Positions 58,495-64,000 of a DNA stretch of 64,000 nt are shown here, piece after piece (position 1 is the stretch's first letter; each line of letters begins with the position of its first letter). The position numbers were made by a program, and so were the translations under genes. This stretch comes from JBBSBL01 sp046330255 (GTDB lineage Bacteria > Actinomycetota > Thermoleophilia > Solirubrobacterales > Solirubrobacteraceae). Location: positions 1,178,001-1,242,000 of the forward strand of contig JAXLTC010000001.1 in assembly GCA_046330255.1 (NCBI GenBank). The letters are read 5' to 3'. The notes below the pieces were generated by a model. The model was given only the letters and a program-made list of their open reading frames with translations. It was not told where the DNA came from and did not search any database.

Positions 58495-58531
58495 GTCGAC
58501 GTTTCCCCTCCATAACGGGGGAAACGTCGAC
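58495..58531. repeat. Perfect 14-bp inverted repeat in an intergenic gap
   Basis: GTCGACGTTTCCCC (58495-58508) pairs with GGGGAAACGTCGAC (58518-58531) across TCCATAACG. It lies in the 370-base gap 58267-58638 between divergent ppiB and the DUF1801 gene, with no T-tract and no gene ending nearby, so a terminator role is unlikely. The C4/G4-5 stem and TCcATA-containing loop recall the hairpins at 29.1 kb. I see no gene in the rest of the gap. Confidence 0.65.
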
Positions 58532-58638
58532 CGGACCGAACGGACGCATGCCGGCCGGCCGCCGACCGTTCGTCGATGCGCCGTTCGTCACGGCCGCCTG
58601 CGCGGGCACCCGCCAACCGCGTGCTTCAATGACCCGCC

Positions 58639-59034
58639 ATGGCGCCCGATCTCGACCCGCGCGTGGACGCCTACATCGAGGCGCTGCCGGTCTGGCAGCA
58701 GGCGGTCTGCCGCGAAATCAGGAAGCTCGTCCACAGCGCCGACCCGGAGGTGCGCGAGACGATCAAGCGCACGCGCCAGCCCTACTTCGTGCTTGACGGC
58801 AACGTCTGCGCGCTGCTCGCGACCAAGGACCACGTCAACGTGTTCCTCTACGACGGCGCGATCGTCCCCGACCCTCACGGCATCATCACGGCCGGGCACG
58901 GCAACAAGACCGCCCGCACGATCGCCCTGTACGAAGGCGACGCGCTCAACGAAGCCGCGTTCCTGGAGATGATCCGCGCGATCATCGCCAACAACCGCGC
59001 CGGCGGCTGGCGCAAGCTCAAGCGCGAGCGCTGA
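58639..59034 (+). CDS. DUF1801 (YdhG-like) protein
   Basis: 131 residues. LPVWQQAVCREIRKLVHSADPEVRETIKRTRQPYFVLDGNVCALLATKDHVNVFLYDGA matches the DUF1801 pattern (leading helix, E-x-I-K-W/R-x-x-P-x-F, FxxxKxHVxLxF). The fold is small and cytoplasmic; function unknown. Codon use is ordinary. TTCAAT at 58625-58630 is eight bases before the ATG. Confidence 0.82.
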   Translation: MAPDLDPRVDAYIEALPVWQQAVCREIRKLVHSADPEVRETIKRTRQPYFVLDGNVCALLATKDHVNVFLYDGAIVPDPHGIITAGHGNKTARTIALYEGDALNEAAFLEMIRAIIANNRAGGWRKLKRER

Positions 59035-59059
59035 GGGCCGGCGAGGCCGAGCCGGGCCC

Positions 59060-60505
59060 TCAGCCCCCTGCCCGCTCCAGCTTCAGCTCGTGGCCGCGCA
59101 CGTCGGTGCCGCTGACGGCGCCGATCAGCCGGTCGGCCTCGTCCTCCGGGACGTCGAGCAGCGCGAAGCGCTCGAGCACGCGCACGTTGCGCACGTCGTC
59201 GCCGTGGGCGCCCGAGGCGGTCAGCGCGTGGACGATGTCGCGCGGCTCGATCCCGGCGGCGCGGCCGCCGCTGGCGATCAGCTTGGCGCGGCGCCCGTCG
59301 GCGCGGCCGTTGGTGGCGGGTGCGCGGTCCTCGCGCGGCGGCTTGCTGTGGCGCCGCGGCGGCGCCTCCGGGCGGACGGCCGCGACGTGCGCGCCCTTCG
59401 CCCACGGCGACATGGTCGTGCGGGTGTGGCGCTCGATCGCCTCGATCTCGCCCGCCTGGCGCGGCTCGTAGAACGTGATCGCGCGCCCGGAGCGCCCGAC
59501 CCGGCCGGTGCGCCCGATGCGGTGCACGTACACGTCCGGCGAGGTGGGCACGTCGTAGTTGATGACGTGCGTGACCGAGGAGATGTCCAGGCCGCGCGCG
59601 GCCACGTCCGTCGCGACCAGCACGGGCAGCCGGCCCGACTTGAACGAGAGCATCACCCCGTCGCGCTGGCCCTGCGACATGTCGCCGTGCAGCGCCTTCA
59701 CGTTCAGGCCCTTGTCGCGCAGCGTGCGGAACAGCTGGTCGCAGCGGATCTTCGTGCGCACGAACACGAGCGCCTGGTCGGGTCGCTCCGCGCGCAGCAC
59801 GTCGACGAGCGTCGAGGCCTTCTCCCGCGCCGCGGTGCCGAGCGAGAACTGCTCGACCGACTCGACGGTCAGCGTCGGCGCCTTCACCCTCACCGTGACC
59901 GGGTCGTAGAGGTAGCGCTCGGCGAGGCGGCGGATCTCCGGCGGCATCGTCGCCGAGAAGAGCGCCGTCTGGCGGCTGGACGGGGTCAGCGCCAGGATCT
60001 TCTCGACGTCCTCCAGGAAACCGAGGTCGAGCATCTCGTCGGCCTCGTCGAGCACCACGAAACGGCAGGCGTGCAGCACAAGCGAGTGGCGCGAGATCAG
60101 GTCGCGCACGCGGCCGACGGTCCCGACGACCACGTGGCCGCCGTTGCGAAGCTGCGCCTGCTGGGTGCGGATCGGGGCGCCGCCGAAGACCGCGACGACG
60201 TCGACGCCCTTCGGCTGCCCGTAGGCGCGGATCGCCTGGGTCACCTGGATGCAGAGCTCGCGCGTCGGGGTCAGGACGAGCGCCTGCACCTCCTGCTCGG
60301 ACGGGTCCACGTACTGGAGCAGCGGCAGGCCGAAGGCGGCCGTCTTGCCCGAGCCGGTCTGCGCTTGGCCGATCACGTCGCGGCCCTCCAGCAGCGGCGG
60401 GATCGCCTGCGCCTGGATCGGGCTGGGTTGCTCGTAGCCGACGTCGCGCACCGCCTGGCGGAGCTCGGGCGCGAGCGCAAGGTCGTCGAAGGTCGTGTCG
60501 GTCAC
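59060..60505 (-). CDS. DEAD-box RNA helicase with DbpA-type RNA-binding domain
   Basis: 481 residues. Q motif, AQTGSGKTAAF (I), PTRELCIQV (Ia), VLDEADEMLD (II), SATMP (III), VRTKIRCDQLFRTL, VATDVAARGLDI (V) and HRIGRTGRVGRSG (VI). Motif Ib reads GTVGRVRDL where nearly all relatives have TPGR. A basic linker (about 370-405) and a C-terminal DbpA/CsdA-type RRM-like domain (NVRVLERFALLDVPEDEADRLIGAVSG) follow. CsdA/DeaD-like; ribosome assembly or mRNA turnover likely. GTG 60505 lies eight bases after TACCCT (60519-60514). Confidence 0.93.
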   Translation of the reverse strand: MTDTTFDDLALAPELRQAVRDVGYEQPSPIQAQAIPPLLEGRDVIGQAQTGSGKTAAFGLPLLQYVDPSEQEVQALVLTPTRELCIQVTQAIRAYGQPKGVDVVAVFGGAPIRTQQAQLRNGGHVVVGTVGRVRDLISRHSLVLHACRFVVLDEADEMLDLGFLEDVEKILALTPSSRQTALFSATMPPEIRRLAERYLYDPVTVRVKAPTLTVESVEQFSLGTAAREKASTLVDVLRAERPDQALVFVRTKIRCDQLFRTLRDKGLNVKALHGDMSQGQRDGVMLSFKSGRLPVLVATDVAARGLDISSVTHVINYDVPTSPDVYVHRIGRTGRVGRSGRAITFYEPRQAGEIEAIERHTRTTMSPWAKGAHVAAVRPEAPPRRHSKPPREDRAPATNGRADGRRAKLIASGGRAAGIEPRDIVHALTASGAHGDDVRNVRVLERFALLDVPEDEADRLIGAVSGTDVRGHELKLERAGG

Positions 60506-60551
60506 CGCAGGAGAGGGTAGTGGGGCGCGCCGGGCGCCGGTCCGGGCGCGG

Positions 60552-61505
60552 CTACGCCCAGGGGTCGATCAGCAGCTTGCCGGTGGTCCGCCGCTCAGCG
60601 AGGGCGATCTGGGCCGCGGCCGCCTCGGCGAGCGGGTAGGTGCCGCCGATCACGACGCGCAGCTCGCCGCGGGCGGCGCGCGCGAAGAGGTCCTCCAGCG
60701 CGGCGCGGAACATGTCCGGGCGCCCGACGCAGTGCATGAGCCAGAATCCAACGACCGCCGTGGAGTGGCGCATCAGCGCTCCGGTGCGGACCTCGTTCTG
60801 CTCGCCGCTCGCGATCCCGTAGGCGCACAGGCGGCCGAACGGCGCGAGCGCGCGCAGCGACTGCTCGAAGACCTCGCCGCCGGCCATCTCGAAGACGGCG
60901 TCCACGCGGCGGCCCCCGTTGGCCTCGATCAGGCGCTCGGTCATGTCCTCGGGGTCGGAGTCGACCGCGGCGTCGGCGCCGAGCTCGAGCGCCAGCGCGC
61001 GCTTCTCCTCCGTCGACGCGGTCGCGATCACGCGCCCCGCCCCGAGCGGCCGGCCAAGCTGGACCGCGAGCGAGCCGACGCCGCCCGCCGCGGCGTGCAC
61101 GACGACCGACTCGCCCTCGCGGAGCTGCGCCGAGGTCCGGTAGAGGTGCCACGCGGTCAGGCCCTGGATCAGCATCGCGACCGCGGTCCCGTCGTCCAGC
61201 CCGTCGGGTATCGGCACGGTGAGGGACTCGGGCGCGGTGGCCTGCTGCGCGTAGCCGCCGCTCCCGGCGAGCGCCACGACCCGCTCTCCCGTGTCCTCTC
61301 TGACGCCGGCGATCTCGCTGCCGGGGATCAGCGGTAGCTGCGCCGGCGCGAGGTAGGAGTTCGTCCGCTGGTGGGTGTCGGCGAAGTTCATGCCCGCGCG
61401 CGCGACCCGGATCAGCACCTCACCCTCTCCCGGCTCGGGCGTCGGGAGATCGGCGAGCTTCAGCACCTCCGGGCCGCCGAACTCGGTCATCTGGATCGCG
61501 CGCAT
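60552..61505 (-). CDS. Zinc-independent MDR-family quinone oxidoreductase
   Basis: 317 residues. Medium-chain dehydrogenase/reductase: PGSEIAGVREDTGERV, GLTAWHLYRTSAQLREGESVVVHAAAGGVGSLAVQLGRPLGAGRVIATASTEEK holds the nucleotide-binding AAGGVG, and RVDAVFEMAGGEVFEQSLRALAPFGR the usual middle strand. No zinc-binding cysteines of alcohol dehydrogenases, so a NADPH:quinone reductase (QorA/zeta-crystallin-like). ATG 61505 lies nine bases after TAGGGT (61520-61515). It ends 46 bases before the helicase start on the same strand. Confidence 0.88.
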   Translation of the reverse strand: MRAIQMTEFGGPEVLKLADLPTPEPGEGEVLIRVARAGMNFADTHQRTNSYLAPAQLPLIPGSEIAGVREDTGERVVALAGSGGYAQQATAPESLTVPIPDGLDDGTAVAMLIQGLTAWHLYRTSAQLREGESVVVHAAAGGVGSLAVQLGRPLGAGRVIATASTEEKRALALELGADAAVDSDPEDMTERLIEANGGRRVDAVFEMAGGEVFEQSLRALAPFGRLCAYGIASGEQNEVRTGALMRHSTAVVGFWLMHCVGRPDMFRAALEDLFARAARGELRVVIGGTYPLAEAAAAQIALAERRTTGKLLIDPWA

Positions 61506-61586
61506 CGGGGGCTGACCCTAGATGAAGGGCGGTGCGGGCGAGCGCGGAGCGCGCCGGACGCGAAAAGCGCCTCGGCCTCGCCGACG

Positions 61587-61616
61587 AAACACGCCCAGCG
61601 ACGTGTCGACGTGTTT
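61587..61616. repeat. Nested inverted repeat near decayed transposase
   Basis: AAACACG (61587-61593) pairs with CGTGTTT (61610-61616); inside, CGAC-GT-GTCG forms a second stem. It lies between the MDR gene and the IS remnant; could be one IS end or an unrelated hairpin. Confidence 0.3.
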
Positions 61617-61629
61617 TGGGTCCAGACCA

Positions 61630-61829
61630 TCAACCGACCGAGTCCAAGTCTCCCGGTAGCTGCTTGCCGGTCTCGGCCTTGTGCTCTACCCGCCGGGCCT
61701 CGAGCTGGGAGCGCTCCCCCTCGATCTGTTGCGCGTTCTCGCGCGCGCTCCAGCAGCTGGCGGACACGCGCCTGGCGAGTGCTGGGGTCGGCGAGCTCGG
61801 CCGGCAGCTCATCGCCGCAGCGGTACCCC
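61630..61829 (-). pseudogene. Decayed IS1182-type transposase fragment
   Basis: In one frame (61829 downward) DELPAELADPSTRQARVRQLLERAR resembles the linker region of IS1182-family transposases; after a frame change it continues as AQQIEGERSQLEARRVEHKAETGKQLPG before a stop at 61630, again in the style of that family's coiled segment. No intact catalytic domain, no terminal repeats recognised. The rest of 61506-62066 holds no gene I can support. Confidence 0.4.
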
Positions 61830-62066
61830 TCACCGGCCGGTCAAAGGGGCCGACGAACGGCGGCCGGTCACCGCGTCGCGCTCAACTGCCTCTCCTTCCG
61901 GGGCCGAGCGACCATCCTCGGCGTCTCTCCGGACGCCCTCGTCGGGCCTACGCTTCTCCTCGGCCGTCCAGGCCTACGCCCAGATGAGTGTCAACACGGG
62001 CCTGCAAAGCCACCATCCTATTTCATCGGAACTTCCCTACCGGCCAGACCGAGCGAGTGAATGACA

Positions 62067-62750
62067 CTACTCCTCTGACCACGCCGACACAGCGGGAGCG
62101 GAGCGGTCCAAGGTGCTGTAGCGCCGTCGCAACAACCTCTCGGCCTCACGCCACACCGCGCCGACCGCATCCTCGGCACTTCGCGCCTCGTAGCGACACA
62201 TCACGGTTAGCTTCGTCCCGCGCCACTCAGAAACTATCGCGGAGAGCCGCACATTAGACGCAAAATGTCTAACAATGTCCTCCGCAAGTTCAGCGTCTCT
62301 CACCTCCGCGTCCACCTCAACCCGTACCGGCCACTCACGGCGCTGTTGTGTTCCATCAAACGGCGTCCCCGTCGGCCGAGCGCGAATCTCCATGTGCGCT
62401 GGCCACTCTGGAAGCACTCCGGGCTCCGGATTCCGGGCACCCGCGGAATATCGCTCTTCGCCCCCGCCCACAAGCACAATCACCTGTGTCGCTCGTTGTC
62501 GGCCCCAACTGATCGCCTCCAGTACAGACGCGTCCGCCGGGCCCAGCTTGAATCGCTGACGATCGCCAGACTCCCAATGAGCAGAGAAGCGACCTGACCA
62601 CAGCGAACTCCCGCTGGCAGGCTCCTCCGAAACAATTACGATGGCTTGCTCATCCATATGGTGTCCAGAGGCGAGCTCGCTGTCAGTCGAAATCGCCATG
62701 CTGGCGACGACACCGGAACAGAGTAGCGGCGGGACGCCTCGCATCATCAC
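62067..62750 (-). CDS. Gene downstream of the Rhs toxin, possible immunity protein
   Basis: About 227 residues from GTG 62750; ATG 62747, 62744, 62699 and 62660 region are alternatives. Starts five to eight bases after the Rhs stop, same strand, as immunity genes do. Composition is moderate and unlike neighbours (fewer Ala/Arg runs, AT-richer codons). Predicted alpha/beta: QAIVIVSEEPASG, FSAHWESGDRQRF, ATQVIVLVGGGEERYS, MEIRARPTGTPFDG, REWPVRVEVDAEVRDAELAEDIVRHFASN, KLTVMCRYEARSAEDAVGAVWREAERLLRR. No family recognised; the role is inferred only from position. Confidence 0.5.
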   Translation of the reverse strand: MMMRGVPPLLCSGVVASMAISTDSELASGHHMDEQAIVIVSEEPASGSSLWSGRFSAHWESGDRQRFKLGPADASVLEAISWGRQRATQVIVLVGGGEERYSAGARNPEPGVLPEWPAHMEIRARPTGTPFDGTQQRREWPVRVEVDAEVRDAELAEDIVRHFASNVRLSAIVSEWRGTKLTVMCRYEARSAEDAVGAVWREAERLLRRRYSTLDRSAPAVSAWSEE

Positions 62751-62755
62751 GGACC

Positions 62756-64000
62756 TTAGAAGCGACAATCGCCCGCACGACGCTTGCGACAGCTGAAGTC
62801 CACGCGCCAGCTCCAGATAGCCGTTCCTTGACCCTTCTGGCCGAAGAACGAGAGGATGATGTTGTAGTCCGCATTGTCGCGGAGGTAATAGGGCGAGAAT
62901 CGGCCTCGGCGATCGCGCCGAGACCTGCTGCCGCAACCATTACTAGACAGCCCGAAGAGCCCATGCTCCTCGGTGCAAAAGGCCCGATGGTGCGTCACGC
63001 TGCCCCCACCCGACACTATGCGGGTGGTCAACTCTGTTAGCACCTGTCTACCATTGAAGCGCACTACCGCTCGCACGTACACGCGCTGGAGTACCTTCCC
63101 GGTAGAGTTGTCGTGAAGATACGTGAACCCCTCTGCCTTGCGGTAGTAAGGATTGGCTCCGTCTAGGTCTGTTTGGTTTACGGGGTCTTGGTTTGTGTAG
63201 TCGTAGTTGTTGGCGCTGCCGCCTGGGATGGGGTCGGTTTGGAGGAACCGTCCGGTTTGGGGGATGTAGGAGCGGGCGCCCATTTGGATCGTGCCCCAGG
63301 GGTAGGTGAGTTGGCGTTGTTTGGCGCCGAGGTAGCCGTAGCGCAGCAGGCTGGGGGTGCGTGGTTCGCCGAACTCGGTTTGTTCCTGGGTGCCGGTGAG
63401 AGCTGTGGCGGTGGTGCTGGTGGTGGCGGTGGCGGTGATGTCGCCGTGGAGGTTTGAGAGCTGGAGGGTGACCGCCCCGGTGGCGCCGTCCTGGGTCGCG
63501 GCGAGGTCGCCGCCGGGGCCTTGGATGTTGCGTGTCCAGGAGCCGGGGGCGCTGCTGATCCAGGCGGGGCTGTCCGAGTCGTCGCTGTAGTGGTAGGTGT
63601 CGACCCGGGTGGTTTGGCCGGCGACCGTCAGCTGGCGGATGCGGCGTGCGGGGTCCAGGTCCTGGGTCTCGGTGATCCCGTTCTGGGTCTGGGTGTGCAG
63701 CCGGTCGTCGGCGTAGTAGGTGCTGGCGACCGCGTACCCGCCGGCGTTGGCGGCCGCCAGGCCGGTCGTGTTGCCGAGCGCGTCATACGTCGTGGCGGTA
63801 TCGGTCAGCCGGTCCGCCTCGTCGTAGGAATGAGCGGTGCTGGTCCCCCCGGAGCCGTCCGCGCAGGACGCGCCGGCGACCTGGCCGGTGCGGTTGCTGT
63901 CCGGATCGAAGCCGTAGCGCCGCTGGGTGCAGGGCTTGTTTGCCTTGATGTCGGTGTCGTCGACCCGCGTCAGCCGGCCGGCCTGGTCGTAGGCGTAGTC
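62756..64000 (-). CDS. Rhs/YD-repeat polymorphic toxin, C-terminal part (5' end off window)
   Basis: 415 visible residues, open at the right edge. YD repeats (YAYDQAGRLTRVDD, YDALGNTTG, RLHTQTQNG) lead to the Rhs core end RYGYLGAKQRQLTYPWGTIQMGARSYIPQTGRFLQTDPIPGGSANNYDYTNQDPVNQTDLDG, written here only to mark its landmarks (core closes at about 63158). After it comes a 133-residue C-terminal domain (62759-63157) starting ANPYYRKAEGF with four cysteines (AFCTEE, NGCGS, FSCRK, GDCRF) and a basic SRSRRDRRGRF loop; no known toxin motif recognised. The tip is less GC-rich than the core, as exchanged toxin tips are. Confidence 0.85.
   Translation of the reverse strand, partial: DYAYDQAGRLTRVDDTDIKANKPCTQRRYGFDPDSNRTGQVAGASCADGSGGTSTAHSYDEADRLTDTATTYDALGNTTGLAAANAGGYAVASTYYADDRLHTQTQNGITETQDLDPARRIRQLTVAGQTTRVDTYHYSDDSDSPAWISSAPGSWTRNIQGPGGDLAATQDGATGAVTLQLSNLHGDITATATTSTTATALTGTQEQTEFGEPRTPSLLRYGYLGAKQRQLTYPWGTIQMGARSYIPQTGRFLQTDPIPGGSANNYDYTNQDPVNQTDLDGANPYYRKAEGFTYLHDNSTGKVLQRVYVRAVVRFNGRQVLTELTTRIVSGGGSVTHHRAFCTEEHGLFGLSSNGCGSRSRRDRRGRFSPYYLRDNADYNIILSFFGQKGQGTAIWSWRVDFSCRKRRAGDCRF

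Noticed and set aside
58334..58609. Short minus-strand frames across the 58.5-kb hairpin
   Set aside because: They depend on reading through the inverted repeat and show no domain or balanced composition.
61371..62060. 229-codon plus-strand frame over the IS remnant
   Set aside because: Ser/Arg/Ala-rich with no motif; the minus strand shows transposase-like segments in broken frames.

Overview
The window is a very GC-rich actinobacterial chromosome segment. Gene content (complete 14-gene Nuo complex I, TAT- and lipoprotein-exported proteins, a bifunctional deacetylase/glycosyltransferase, a double-length ThyX-like protein) and the heavy use of GTG starts suggest class Thermoleophilia, Solirubrobacterales-like. 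That taxonomic placement is inference; no 16S or marker phylogeny is available here.

Layout. 0-4.3 kb: cell-surface carbohydrate block on the minus strand (a small membrane protein, a polysaccharide deacetylase-GT2 fusion, and a clan GH-A hydrolase cut by the window edge). 4.4-4.65 kb: two divergent serine tRNAs (GCU, UGA). 4.7-10.8 kb: DUF2442 protein, SRPBCC protein, TAT-exported amine oxidase, secreted penicillin-acylase-type hydrolase, membrane protein. 10.9-14.0 kb: serS, diheme lipoprotein cytochrome c, flavin reductase, membrane protein. 14.07-28.9 kb: complete nuoABCDEFGHIJKLMN operon, most junctions overlapping by 4 to 10 bases. 28.9-29.4 kb: gene-free convergent gap holding a tandem, covarying structured repeat. 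29.4-39.8 kb: agmatinase, tandem ThyX-like protein, an operon of acetyl-CoA synthetase with secreted proteins, and ACT and CBS regulators. 39.9-50 kb: DUF559 protein, alpha/beta hydrolase, LPG-synthase-like flippase, methyltransferase, potassium channel, peroxiredoxin, MutM, TetR, SixA, methylmalonate-semialdehyde dehydrogenase. 49.9-61.5 kb: acetylpolyamine deacetylase, APH-type kinase plus HAD pair, arginase-family enzyme, DMT transporter, aldehyde dehydrogenase, frameshifted STAS-ATPase with a DUF4325 partner, cyclophilin, DEAD-box helicase, quinone oxidoreductase. 61.5-64 kb: accessory, less GC-rich end with a decayed IS1182-type transposase, a possible immunity gene and the C-terminal half of an Rhs/YD-repeat polymorphic toxin running off the window.

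How it works together. Most of the window is housekeeping: respiration (Nuo, cytochrome c), acetate, aldehyde and valine-type catabolism, arginine/polyamine breakdown (agmatinase, arginase family, deacetylpolyamine enzyme, amine oxidase) and repair (MutM, peroxiredoxin). A consistent promoter grammar is visible: a TANNNT hexamer sits 6-10 bases before the start codon of about 20 genes and both tRNAs, which implies that leaderless mRNAs are common here. At three divergent pairs the two opposed hexamers overlap. This pattern was used to choose several start codons.
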